64,000 bases of DNA from Clavelina lepadiformis. Taxonomy: Eukaryota > Chordata > Ascidiacea > Aplousobranchia > Clavelinidae. The translations under genes were made by a program, and so were the position numbers. Each line of letters begins with the position of its first letter. Position 1 is the first letter of the stretch. Positions 10,352 to 20,209 of this stretch are shown piece by piece. Location of the stretch: NCBI RefSeq assembly GCF_947623445.1, contig NC_135248.1:12719820-12783819 (forward strand), in the 5' to 3' direction. The notes beneath the pieces are model-generated. The model saw only the letters and a list, made by a program, of their open reading frames with translations. It searched no databases and was not told the origin of the DNA.

Positions 10352-11782
10352 TGAGGTCAGAAAGCTGAATTTTTTTGCAAATTTGGTTTTGATTGATAGA
10401 GAATGTGATTAGTCTATTTAACATAACCTCAATACGACGAACCCTAACGTGCACAAGTGTGCTTTGAAGGTAAAGTACCTTTTCAAGTCTCTGTTCGCCT
10501 CATCGAGAGAGCAGAGATTAGTAAATGCTGCCTTTTTGAGAACATCTTCCCTTTTCATCAACGGACTTAAATTGGAATCAAGGAAAATTCTTGCGGTGTG
10601 TTTAAGATTATTCTGCAAAGAATCCAACGAAAATCATTAGAAATTTAAAGTTATTGACTTACAATAGAAAAGTAGCTGCGCTTACGTCAAAGAGTGTTTA
10701 ACATATGTGTGTTTAACATATATTTTGGGAAAGACGTGACTGAAATTGTTGAGATGTCAAGAAAGAGTTTAATCTTAAAGGATTCCAGCAAATTAAAACT
10801 ACAAATTTATGAATTATTTGCCTTTCATATAAATACAATGACGGCACAGGAACTTGACACTCGATAATATTGTATAAATCTTCCAGTGTCTCCAATATGA
10901 ATAAATAACCCCCTGAAGTAGGGACATTTTAAACACAGTTCAGGGTGAAATTAAGCAATACAATCGAAAGCTGCATGAAAAATAGTCATTTACTGAATAT
11001 TTAGCTGGCGTAGTTTTGCTACACACTGAACCTATTGTCAATTTTACACTAAACAAAATACAAAGTTGGGGAAGCACATCTGTTTTACTTGTCTGTAACT
11101 CGTCTGTAACTTGTTGTTTTCTGGGAACAAGACTTTGACATCGTGAAGCTAATTGAAGTTTTCCGAATTTTTCTCTGCTCATCCTTGAGCAATGCTTTTT
11201 CTTCATATGTTATTCCTGACAATAGATGGCACATGTATAAATACCAGAGCATAGAAAGTTTATTTCATGTGACAACTTAACTGCAAAAAAATGGCTAATT
11301 GAGCATATAAGTTTTCATGTTTCAAGTCTATAGTACAAACACTTTTCGAACGTAATTGAAAGTCACGTCAAACAGCCATTTGTTTCTGCTTGGTGTTCTA
11401 GAAGCAATAAAACAATAAAGTTTGTTACCAATTTAGTTGACCACTTGATTTTTATGAAGCTAGGAAACTGTGTCTGCCAGAACGTTTCTGCAACATTGAT
11501 GCAGGTAACAAAACCTTAAACAGCTAACTTAATCGACCATTTAAGCACGTACCCATTCTCCTAACTTAATCGCCTATGTTTTTGACAACAGGCTGCGTTA
11601 CCTACACACAGTGAAATAGTCACTTCGAAATTAAGCTTATTTTAGCTATGCTGCTTATCAATTTACGTGGTTCTATGTATAGCTGTATATAGGCTACCTT
11701 TTCAGTGCAAACCAAACGCTTTCGGGTCTAATATATAATTGCACAACCAGATGATGCCACAGTTTGAGTAGCTGGAGTCTAG
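10352..11782. other. Intergenic, no supported gene
   Basis: Both strands hold short frames around 10418-10640 without motifs. I see no splice-consistent gene. Otherwise AT-rich unique sequence. Confidence 0.4.
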
Positions 11783-11819
11783 TATAAAAAGACATCCTGT
11801 GGTTGTGCACTTGTATACA

Positions 11820-12023
11820 ATGCGGCGTTTCATACTTAAGACCAGCAAACTACACAGATCTTGTCAGCCAATCAAGCAGAAGAAAACAGCAGTTTTAAGA
11901 AAGGCTGTTGCTTCACTAACCTTCCCAACCGAACTGACGTTCTTCGCAAAGAATTTCAGGATGAAACGGCGGGAACTTAATACAATTAGCAGAATAAGCC
12001 GGCGGCATCACTGGTCCGCGTGA
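11820..12023 (+). CDS. Doubtful small basic ORF behind a TATA box
   Basis: A 67-codon frame starts at the ATG at 11820, about 30 bp after a TATA-like TATAAAA at 11783-11789. The product would begin MRRFILKTSKLH and is strongly basic (about 17 Arg/Lys), ending RRHHWSA. No family, signal peptide or domain is recognised. A TATA box this close to the ATG would leave almost no 5' leader, which weakens the case. It may be chance. Confidence 0.18.
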   Translation: MRRFILKTSKLHRSCQPIKQKKTAVLRKAVASLTFPTELTFFAKNFRMKRRELNTISRISRRHHWSA

Positions 12024-12875
12024 CAAAAAGAACGAATCAGTGTTGAAGCGAATGTAGCAAAACTGAAAATTCGTCGAGTGTTTGAGTAATAACCGGGAAA
12101 GTGCTATACGGAGAAATGCTAAAAACAAAAAAATACAATCTTACAGGCAAATGTCATTTATACTACAGTCATTATCTTACTCTTGCTACAGTCATTATTA
12201 TGTCATTTATCTTAAAGGCAAATGTCAGGCATGTATTACACATAGCCACTACTATACGAGAAAACGTTTAAACGCGAACATTGTTCTGTTGGAAAAGATA
12301 TGAACCAACGTCTCAAGCGTCATATGCAACGATTAGCCTATGCATGTGCAATTGTTAGTTTTAGGTTTTAGCAGCAGTTAGTCACAGGTTTTAGCGCAAA
12401 AAGAAACAAATTAAATATATAACCTACAACAATCATGGACGCATGACCAGGATAAAGAATCATCCAGAAGAATCCTCGAACGGCCCCATCAATCATCATG
12501 CATAGAGAGTGTTGTGGATAGAGATACTTGCTTTGTGGATTGTTTCCAATTACATGAGTACAACATGTTGCGATTATTACCGCCACTTATCACTTTAACA
12601 AAAGTAAATAGAGACGTTATGCAATAAGTACAAGCCGATGACGTCACGACTTCAGCTTCAAAGTTCGCAACCAGCCAATTTGGTTCCAAAGTTCTACACG
12701 TTTGACGCTAAACTTATGGGAAGTTACAGTATAGCTTTAATGTATTGAAAATGTTGTTTGCTTTGTAGCATGTGGTGTTAGTTAAGTTCAATAAACTTGG
12801 CTTGTTCTCCCTTATGCAAACACAGCCGTAAAAAATATTTGCTTAATTGACAATCTGCAAACATTTGACGTTTTG
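12024..12875. other. Intergenic before the palindrome
   Basis: Nothing recognised; short non-homologous frames only. It ends where homology to the right palindrome arm begins. Confidence 0.4.
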
Positions 12876-13273
12876 ACCTTGTGCCCAACCACACACAAGT
12901 GTCGCGCAAATGTTTTTCTGTTTCAATTAATATACGCAAGACAAGAATGCACGCAAGAATTACAAAACCAATCCGTGTCTTTCATTCTCTTGAGAAACTC
13001 AAGTTTATTGAATTCTTTAAAATGGTATTGATCTGCTCTCTACTGACAGCGTACGACAATGTTATGTAGAATCGAAAGTCACAAGACGGCATAATCGAGA
13101 CAAAAGTAAAAGAGATGTTGAAAAGACACTCATCACTTGAAGCGATGATTGGATCCTGTAACGGTTATGAGAGCAAATAATGACTTGACAAAAACGGCGT
13201 CGATCGACGTTCTTCAAGTGAACAGCGAATTCAGTTATGGTAGTCAATTATTAACTATTGATGGAGGATTGCT

Positions 13274-13281
13274 TATATAAG
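13274..13281 (+). promoter_or_regulatory. Conserved TATA box of the GST units
   Basis: CTTATATAAGG lies about 170 bp upstream of the GST start. The same position in the other two units carries TTTTATAAGG (about 17091-17098, minus) and CTTATATAAGG (about 20387-20396, minus). The surrounding 250 bp, including a gtcgatcgac palindrome at about 13200, is conserved in all three units, as expected for a shared core promoter. Confidence 0.6.
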
Positions 13282-13448
13282 GTCGTTTTAGAAACCCTTG
13301 GTGCGGCTTTGCAGTTAGTGAGTGTGTTCAATTGTGGCACTATACGTAAGCGGTTTTATTTAGGAGAGATTTTGCTAAATATTAAATCAGGAATTTAATA
13401 TTTCATTGCACGCGTAGGATCGGATAAAGTTAATAAAACTCAATAAAA

Positions 13449-14129
13449 ATGCCTAAGATTACTCTTGGTTACTGGGATATCAGGGCTTTGGCTGAATCAA
13501 TTCGCACCATATTGGAATATTGCGGAGCTGATTACGAAGACAAAAGATATCAACTAAGAGGAGAACTACCTAATATTGACAGAAGTGATTGGTTTGACGT
13601 CAAATTTAAGCTTGGATTAGATTTTCCGAATTTACCTTACCTTATCGATGGTGACGTCAAGATGACGCAACAATGGGCGATTTTGAAGTACGTTGCCAGG
13701 AAGTTCGGAAATCTCGTCCCAAAGACTGAGGAAGAAACGAGAAGATGCGACATGGCACAAGAAGTGAGCAAGGATATCTGGTCTGGTTTTCATCGTGTGA
13801 TTTTTGACTTCGCCAATTACGAAGCCTCGAAGAAGACTTTTCTGGAAGAAACTCTGCCGAAAATACTGGAAGCTATGGAAGCATTTCTTCAGAACTCTGA
13901 TTGGATGGCCGGTGCCACTCTCACCTACGTTGATTTCGAGATCTGTGAACGCCTCGACGTGTTGACTGAGATGAAGTCGGATTGCCTGGATAAATATCCG
14001 AATGTGAAGAAGTACAAGGAAAGGTTTTTTGCACTCGACAAGATAGCAGCATATCGTCGCTCTGAGAGGTTCAAGGAATACCCGATTATTGTACATTTTG
14101 CAAAGTGGGGATACAAGAAGGAAAATTAA
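13449..14129 (+). CDS. Mu-class glutathione S-transferase, unit A
   Basis: A single-exon, 226-residue cytosolic GST; start at MPKITLGYWDIRAL. Glutathione conjugation to electrophiles is the family reaction; some mu/sigma-like members also isomerise prostaglandins. Visible signatures are the catalytic Tyr8 followed by Trp9 (mu Tyr6-Trp7), DRSDWFDVKFKLGLDFPNLPY, which holds the Trp/Lys and cis-Pro glutathione contacts, DGDVKMTQQ with the Gln contact, and the C-terminal domain ending YPNVKKYKERFFALDKIAAY. Length matches vertebrate GSTM enzymes, which have several introns; this copy has none. It is convergent with unit B and is the only intact + strand copy. Upstream are the conserved TATA block and a short AT-rich leader. 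About 95% of residues look shared with the copies at 16.2 and 19.5 kb. Confidence 0.95.
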   Translation: MPKITLGYWDIRALAESIRTILEYCGADYEDKRYQLRGELPNIDRSDWFDVKFKLGLDFPNLPYLIDGDVKMTQQWAILKYVARKFGNLVPKTEEETRRCDMAQEVSKDIWSGFHRVIFDFANYEASKKTFLEETLPKILEAMEAFLQNSDWMAGATLTYVDFEICERLDVLTEMKSDCLDKYPNVKKYKERFFALDKIAAYRRSERFKEYPIIVHFAKWGYKKEN

Positions 14130-14405
14130 ACGAAATAAATGTCTTTCTTCGTTTTGATCCCTAACCACAGCGTATAATCAAACCAATTGTTTGCTTACGT
14201 GAGTTATAGTAATTACGTAATTAAATACAGTAATTTAAACCAAAATACTGCTAAGAGACATAATACGTAAACTGTATGTAGCCTAATCCAATTATGATCG
14301 TGCATATTGTGCGTAGAATTTATTTATATTATCTTTTGTGAAATCACACAGCTAGAATGTAATTGAAATTTTTATATAGTTAACTACAAAGCTTGGTTTA
14401 TGCAT

Positions 14406-14690
14406 TTATGGTGTTGATGTAGCAAACACAGAGCATTTACTTCTGCGAAACATATTTAACCATTGCAATTGTAATTGCGCACAATTATCTGCTGGAATTA
14501 AACACGTTGCAATCGTCATTTCATGCGATTGCAAACTTTTCGGAACGTCATAGCCAGTTTCAGCGATCTGTTGTTTCATTGAAATTTGATTTACAGCATT
14601 CAAGCAGAAAGCGGAACTCATATAAGTTGCAATTGTGATGTTAACAATACGCAAAGTACCATCAACAGAATCAATACGGTTGCTGCCATG
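14406..14690 (-). pseudogene. Companion ORF, broken copy A
   Basis: This is the inverted counterpart of the 94-residue ORF at 15686-15970. The reading from about 14654 to 14406 is conserved (..NAVNQISMKQQIAETGYD..), but the start region is one T short (attgattctg versus attgatttctg) and shifts frame. It may be a decayed gene or a non-coding segment whose open frame in copy B is accidental. No family is recognised. Confidence 0.35.
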
Positions 14691-14984
14691 CCGGCTCCTT
14701 CATTGAATGGTTAAAGCAAACATAGACCAGCGTAAATCTTTACCAGTAAATGTTCAGCGGATTTCTGGATTTCTTTATTAACGACTTTATAAGTCAAACA
14801 ATGACAGGCGTATTTTCTGAATGATTGCTTCCCAAACGCAATATGTCGATTTCGCGGCTAAGAATTATCGGCCTTAGCTTTGATTGGATATTTTACGCGC
14901 AAATAACTCAGACCAATTCGAAATAGCAACTTTGTTTAAACATCTTTGGACATTGTGCACGCAATAATAAATTGTGAGAATTTA

Positions 14985-15443
14985 AGTTTGAATCTGGGAG
15001 AGGCCTAGTGCTGAAGGCTGTGTGGGCAGGGCAGGGTTCATTTCGTATTGAGTTGAGTTAGCCTGCAAGAAAAACAGGCAACTAAAAATTGGGATTATTA
15101 ACTGCAAATATACGATGGTCCACGCTAAAGCTTTTTTAGGTTAGCCGCACCCCCACATTTAATTTAGGTTCCGTTAAGCTTTAAAAGATAACTCAAAAGC
15201 TAACTAACTAACTAAAAAGCTAACTCGTTAAAAGTTTTCATAAAGCTTTGTAGAGAAAAGTTTCAAAAGGAACTTTGATTATTCAAAACAAATCATGAAC
15301 ATGAGCTCTTGCAAAATTTCCTGCTGACGCCACTACTGGTAAAGTTGCAAAAACTTGTCTTGGGCTCTTAAATAATTGCTCTGTTCTGACACCATGCGGC
15401 AATCCTACAACAAAATAAAAGTTACAAGAAGTGGAATTAACTG
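14985..15443 (+). repeat. Repeat block R, inverted partner of 17258-17644
   Basis: From gaatctgggagaggcc to aagtggaattaac this block reappears in reverse complement at 17258-17644. Together with unit A it makes the left palindrome arm. A minus frame inside it (..FKSPRQVFATLP..) is partly conserved in the partner but ends nowhere meaningful, so I do not call a gene. Its middle holds the left arm of the small foldback listed next. Confidence 0.75.
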
Positions 15444-15577
15444 TGAAATGGAAAACGTAAGGAAGGTTAATGACATCTACCACTTTGCTGTCAATTGATT
15501 TGTCAATATCAGTTACTTATTACTCGACCATGAAAACTTTTAACGAGTTGGCTTTTTAGTTAGTTAGCTTTTGAGTT
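15188..15577. repeat. Foldback: about 50-bp inverted arms around a 285-bp loop
   Basis: The arm at about 15188-15240 (aactcaaaagctaactaac .. ttaaaagttttcat) is repeated in reverse complement at about 15528-15577, with one GTTA unit missing and one mismatch. The loop holds the rest of block R. This gives a third level of inverted symmetry inside the GST palindrome. Confidence 0.75.
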
Positions 15578-15685
15578 TGACTTGTAAAGTCGACAACAAA
15601 AAAAATGAAGAAATCCGCTGAACATTTACTGGTAAAGATTTACGCTGGTCTATGTTTGCTTTAACCATTCAATGAAGGAGCCGAC

Positions 15686-15970
15686 ATGGCAGCAACCGTA
15701 TTGATTTCTGTTGATGGTGCTTTGCGTATTGTTAACATCACGACAGCAACCTATATGAGCTCCGCTTTCTGCTTGAATGCTGTAAATCAAATTTCAATGA
15801 AACAACAGATCGTTGAATCTGGCTATGACGTTCCAAAGAGTTTGCAATCGCATGAAATGACGATTGCAACTTTTTTAATACCGGCAGATAATTGTGCGCA
15901 ATTACAATTGCAATGGTTAAATATGTTTCGCAGAAGTAAATGCTATGTGGTTGCTACGTTACCTCCATAA
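15686..15970 (+). CDS. Companion ORF, open copy B (94 aa), unknown
   Basis: Open from ATG (MAATVLISVDGALRIVNITT) to TAA at 15968, 260 bp beyond the 3' end of the convergent GST at 16231. A shared leader (ccattcaatgaaggagccgac) precedes the ATG in all three units. No signal peptide, membrane helix or known domain is seen. The other two copies carry frame-shifting indels, and copy C has an extra duplicated segment, so either this gene is under relaxed constraint or the frame is open by chance. The proposed product has five Cys/His and no obvious metal motif. I do not assign a function. Confidence 0.3.
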   Translation: MAATVLISVDGALRIVNITTATYMSSAFCLNAVNQISMKQQIVESGYDVPKSLQSHEMTIATFLIPADNCAQLQLQWLNMFRRSKCYVVATLPP

Positions 15971-16230
15971 AGCAAGCTTTGTAGTTAACTATATAAAAAT
16001 TTCAATTACATTCTAGCTGTGTGATTTCACAAAAGATAATATAAATAAATTCTACGCACAATATGCATGATCATATTTCGATTAGGCTACATACAGTTTA
16101 CGTATTACGTTTATTAGCAGTATTTTGGTTTAAATTACTGTATTTAATTACTATAACTCACGTAAGCAAACAATTGGTTTGATTATACGCTGTTGTTAGA
16201 GATAAAAACGAAGAAAGCCATTTATTTCAT

Positions 16231-16911
16231 TTAGTTTTCCTTCTTGTAACCCCACTTTGCAAAATGTACAACAATCGGATATTCCTTGAACCTCTCAGAA
16301 CGACGATATGCTGCTATCTTGTCGAGTGCAAAGAACCTTTCCTTGTACTTCTTCACATTTGGATATTTATCCAGACAACTGGATTTAAATTCAGTCAACA
16401 CGTCGAGGCGTTCACAGATCTCGAAATCAACGTAGGTGAGAGTGGCACCGGCCATCCAATCAGAGTTCTGAAGAAATGCTTCCATAGCTTCCAGTATTTT
16501 CGGCAGAGTTTCTTCCAGAAAAGTCTTCTTCGAGGTTTCGTAATTGGCGAAGTCAAAAATCACACGAAAAAACCCAGACAAGATATCCTTGCTCACTTCT
16601 TGTGCCATGTCGCATCTTCTCGTTTCTTCCTTAGTCTTTGGGACGAGATTTCCGAACTTCCTGGCAACGTACTTCAAAATCGCCCATTGTTGCGTCATCT
16701 TGACGTCACCATCGATAAGGTAGGGTACATTCGGTAAATCCAATCCAAGTTTAAATTTGACGTCAAGCCAATCACTTCTATCAACATTAGGTGGTTCCCC
16801 TCTTAATTGATATATTTTGTCTTCGTAATCAGCTCCACAATATTCCAATATGGTTCGAATTGATTCAGCCAAAGCCCTGACATCGTAATAACCAAGAGTA
16901 ATCTTAGACAT
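16231..16911 (-). CDS. Mu-class glutathione S-transferase, unit B
   Basis: A single-exon, 226-residue cytosolic GST starting MSKITLGYYDVRAL and ending WGYKKEN. It has the same fold and family reaction as the unit A enzyme and is nearly identical over most of its length. The notable difference is Tyr in place of the Trp that follows the catalytic Tyr (GYYDVR versus GYWDIR); in mu-class enzymes that Trp contacts glutathione. The remaining contacts (RSDW, LPNVPY, DGDVKMTQQ) are kept. It is transcribed toward unit A (convergent, about 2.1 kb between stops) from its own copy of the conserved TATA region at about 17091. Confidence 0.94.
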   Translation of the reverse strand: MSKITLGYYDVRALAESIRTILEYCGADYEDKIYQLRGEPPNVDRSDWLDVKFKLGLDLPNVPYLIDGDVKMTQQWAILKYVARKFGNLVPKTKEETRRCDMAQEVSKDILSGFFRVIFDFANYETSKKTFLEETLPKILEAMEAFLQNSDWMAGATLTYVDFEICERLDVLTEFKSSCLDKYPNVKKYKERFFALDKIAAYRRSERFKEYPIVVHFAKWGYKKEN

Positions 16912-17257
16912 TTTTACTGAGTTTTACTACCTTTATCCAATCCTACACATGCAATGAAATATTAAATTCCTGATCTTAAATGGTCAAATATTTTGCAAAA
17001 TCTCTCCTGAATTAAACCGCTTAAGGATGGTGTCACAATTAAACACACTCACAAACTGCAAAGTCGCACCAAGCGTTTCTAAAACGACCTTATAAAAGCA
17101 ATCCTCCATCAATAATTGACTACCATAACTGAATTCGCTGTTCACTTGAAGAACGTTGATCGACGCCGTTTTTATCAAGTAATTATTTGCTCTTATAACT
17201 GTTTCAGGATCCATTCATCGCTTCAAGTGATGAGGTCTTTTCAACATCTCTTTTACT

Positions 17258-17644
17258 TTGGTTAATTCCATTTCTTGAAACTTTTATTTTGGTGTAGGAT
17301 TGCCGCACGATGTCAGAAAAGGGCAATTATTTAAGAGCCCAAGACAAGTTTTTGCAACTTTACCACTAGTGGCGCCAGCAGGAAATTTTGCAAGGGCTTA
17401 TGTTCATGATTTGTTTTGATTAATCAAAGTTACTTTTGAAACTTTCCTCTACAAGGCTCTATGAAAACTTTTAACCAGTTAGTTAGTAGTTAGTTAGTTG
17501 GTTGGTTGGTTGGTTGGTTGGTTGGTTGGTTGGTTGGTTGGTTAGTTGGTTAGTTAGTTAGCAGGCTAACTCAACTCAATACGAAATGAACCCTGCCCTG
17601 CCTTGCCCACACAACCTTGGCCTAAGCCTCTCCCAGGTTCATTG
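17258..17644 (-). repeat. Repeat block R' with GGTT microsatellite
   Basis: Reverse complement of 14985-15443, forming the inner part of the right palindrome arm. Where R has a few GTTA/TTAG words, R' has expanded into a run of about fifteen GGTT/GTTA units (about 17478-17560), a younger microsatellite expansion. Confidence 0.75.
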
Positions 17645-18060
17645 CCTTAGTCTAGCGGTCTCGCCTATTGCGTCTTTAAAACGACCGTTAAAACGATCCT
17701 AGCCTACAAGTGAAAGGTCCTGTTGCAGTAGCAAGTAGGTAAGTCATCCAGTACCAGCGCAGCAGCGTTGACCTGCCAGCAATGTTAACTTGTTTAAGAT
17801 CAGCAGGAATCCAGTGCGTGCTGCGCAGTTTTGTACAATTTCAGACTGCTACTCCTGCTGACCAAACCACCAACTATGTTGCTTACAACTTGCTAACAGG
17901 GAATTTTCCTTCTGTGAGTCGAAGAAGAACAACAAGCCAAAATACTGTAGGGCGCAGCCCAGTAATTGGTTTCAATTAAAAAAAAATTTCAAAAAAAATA
18001 TCGAAAAAAGATAATAATAAAAAAATATTAAAAAAAACAATGAAAAATATTTAACACTTT
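17645..18060 (+). mobile_element. SINE-like insertion in the right palindrome arm
   Basis: The right arm is interrupted between R' and unit C; unit A and R are contiguous in the left arm. The inserted sequence starts with an A-box-like TTAGTCTAGCGGTCTCGCC and after about 340 bp reaches a run of A-rich repeats (17978-18050: aaaaaaaaa, tttcaaaaaaaa, ataataataaaaaa). A Pol III-like head plus A-rich tail is SINE architecture, but I see no good B box. The full interruption extends to about 18662. Confidence 0.4.
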
Positions 18061-18662
18061 GAAAGAAAAATAGAACGTGAGCGTTTTGCTTCATTTCAAG
18101 TTGAAAAAGTTAAAGGAGGGGTTGCAGCCCTGCAGCTGGGCATCAACGAGTTTCAAATTTAGCCGATATGTTGTCCATTGTGTGGAAAGAATGAAGAAGC
18201 ATCACTTTGATTACTTCTCACATACTCGAAGCGTTTTTCACACTGTCCAATAATGAACGCAGTAAATAAATAATTAATAGAGTATTAGATTCGGAAATCA
18301 TTTGAATTGATTGGTTGCTTTTTAATTGATGGATTGTGTCTATGCACATTGTAGCGTGACATTGCAATTACATCACAGCCAGTGATCACTGTTTGTATGA
18401 TGTATGACGTGTCGATGACGTGTCGATGACGATTGATGTCGTTGTGCGCCATGTGGGAAACTTAACGACATAATATTGAAAGAAAGCATCTAGAAAACCT
18501 AAGAAAGCTAGATGGATGTAAAATTCGCTCAATAACCGGAACCTTATCTTTCCAAATAAATTTGTCAAGGTGGTAAGCACGAAATAAACGAGCTTGGGCC
18601 ATTTACGCGGGGAACTGACTGGTTGTTATGATTTGATGGATTTTGAAGAGATCGACGCGTGA
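18061..18662. other. Rest of the arm interruption, nothing recognised
   Basis: Unique sequence without left-arm counterpart. It includes a short direct repeat gacgtgtcgat at 18406-18430. No gene is supported. Confidence 0.4.
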
Positions 18663-18960
18663 AAAATTAAATTTTCACAATTTATTATTGCGTGCACAAT
18701 GTCCATAGATTTTTAAACAAAGTTGCTGTTTCGAATTGGTCTGAGTTAGTTGCGCGTAAAATATCCAATCAAAGCTAAGGCCGATTCTTAGCCGCGAAAT
18801 CGACACATTGCGTTTGGGAAGCAATCATTCAGAAAATACGCCTGTCATTGTTTGACTTATAAAGTCGTCAATAAAGAAATCCAGAAATCCGCTGAACATT
18901 TACTGGTAAAGATTTACGCTGGTCTATGTTTGCTTTAACCATTCAATGAAGGAGCCGACA

Positions 18961-19260
18961 TGGCAGCAACCGTATTGATTTCTGTTGATGGTACTTTGCG
19001 TATTGTTAACATTACGACAGCGACTTATGTGAGTTACCTACCTATATGAGTTCCGCTTTCTGCTTGAATGCTGTAAATCAAATTTCAATGAAACAACAGA
19101 TCGCTGAATCTGGCTATGACGTTCCGAAGAGTTTGCAATCGCATGAATGACGATTGCAACGTGTTTAATTCCAGCAGATAATTGTGCGCAATTACAATTG
19201 CAATGGTTAAATATGTTTCGCAGAAGTAAATGCTATGTGGTTGCTACGTTACCTCCATAA
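18961..19260 (+). pseudogene. Companion ORF, broken copy C
   Basis: The start MAATVLISVDGTLRIVN matches copy B, but about 17 bases are duplicated near 19025-19045 and one A is missing at about 19147, both of which break the frame. The sequence is otherwise closely similar to copy B. It supports either gene decay or lack of coding constraint. Confidence 0.4.
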
Positions 19261-19528
19261 ACCAAGGTTTGTAGATAACTATATAAAAATTTCAATTACA
19301 TTCTAGCTGTGTGATTTCACAAAAGATAATATACATAAATTCAACGCACAATATGCATGATCATAATTCGATTAGGCTACATACAGTTTACGTATTACGT
19401 CTCTTAGCAGTATTTTGGTTTAAATTACTGTATTTAATTACGTAATTACTATAACTCAGGAAAGCAAACAATTTGTTTGATTATACGCTGTGGTTAGAGA
19501 TAAAAACGAAGAAAGCCATTTATTTCAT

Positions 19529-20209
19529 TTATTTTTCCTTCTTGTAACCCCACTTTGCAAAATGTACAACAATGGGATATTCCTTGAACCTCTCAGAACG
19601 ACGATATGCTGCTATCTTGTCGAGTGCAAAGAACCTTTCCTTGTATTTCTTCACATTCGGATATTTATCCAGACAACTGGATTTAAATTCAGTCAACACG
19701 TCGAGGCGTTCACAGATCTCAAAATCAACGTAGGTGAGAGTGGAACCGGCCATCCAATCAGAGTTCTGAAGAAATGCGTCCATGGCTTCCAGTATTTTCG
19801 GCAGAGTTTCTTCCAAAAAAGTCTTCTTCGAGGTTTCGTAATTGGCGAAGTCAAAAATCACACGAAAAAACCCAGACAAGATGTCTTTGCTCACTTCTTG
19901 TGCCATGTCGCATCTTCTCGTTTCTTCCTCAGTCTTTGGGACGAGATTTCCGAACTTCCTGGCAACGTACTTCAAAATCGCCCATTGTTGCGTCATCTTG
20001 ACGTCACCATCGATAAGGTAGGGTACATTCGGTAAATCTAATCCAAGCTTAAATTTGACGCCAAGCCAATCACTTCTATCAACATTAGGTGGTTCCCCTC
20101 TTAATTGATATATTTTGTCTTCATAATCAGCTCCACAATATTCCAATATGGTTCGAATTGATTCAGCCAAAGCCCTGACATCGTAATAACCAAGAATAAT
20201 CTTAGGCAT
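19529..20209 (-). CDS. Mu-class glutathione S-transferase, unit C
   Basis: A single-exon, 226-residue cytosolic GST starting MPKIILGYYDVRAL and ending WGYKKEK. It is closest to the unit B protein, with only a few substitutions such as Gly for Asp in DWLGVKFK and Ser for Ala in WMAGS. It shares GYYDVR, so the Trp-to-Tyr change predates the B/C split or was spread by gene conversion. DWLGVK alters the segment just after the glutathione-contacting Trp. Its promoter copy carries CTTATATAAGG at about 20390. Confidence 0.94.
   Translation of the reverse strand: MPKIILGYYDVRALAESIRTILEYCGADYEDKIYQLRGEPPNVDRSDWLGVKFKLGLDLPNVPYLIDGDVKMTQQWAILKYVARKFGNLVPKTEEETRRCDMAQEVSKDILSGFFRVIFDFANYETSKKTFLEETLPKILEAMDAFLQNSDWMAGSTLTYVDFEICERLDVLTEFKSSCLDKYPNVKKYKERFFALDKIAAYRRSERFKEYPIVVHFAKWGYKKEK

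Larger units (their letters stand above)
12876..14982 (+). repeat. Left palindrome arm, GST unit A
   Basis: This 2.1-kb block is repeated in inverted orientation at 18663-20812 and, in part, at 15590-17256. It contains in order a conserved upstream region, TATA box, intact GST (+), 3' flank and a degenerate companion ORF on the minus strand. Homology is continuous through coding and non-coding sequence, so the copies arose by segmental duplication and not by repeated retroposition. Confidence 0.85.
15590..17256 (-). repeat. GST unit B in the palindrome spacer
   Basis: This is a third copy of the GST unit, inverted relative to unit A and direct to unit C. It lacks the outer parts of the A/C unit on both sides. 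It abuts block R' abruptly at about 17257, where the shared sequence ctcttttact switches to ttggttaattcc. This marks a rearrangement junction. Confidence 0.8.

Noticed and set aside
13632-20035. Long frames antisense to the GST genes (about 157-181 codons)
   Set aside because: They mirror the GST coding sequence on the opposite strand and recur in each copy only because the GST sequence does. No start context or domain is seen.
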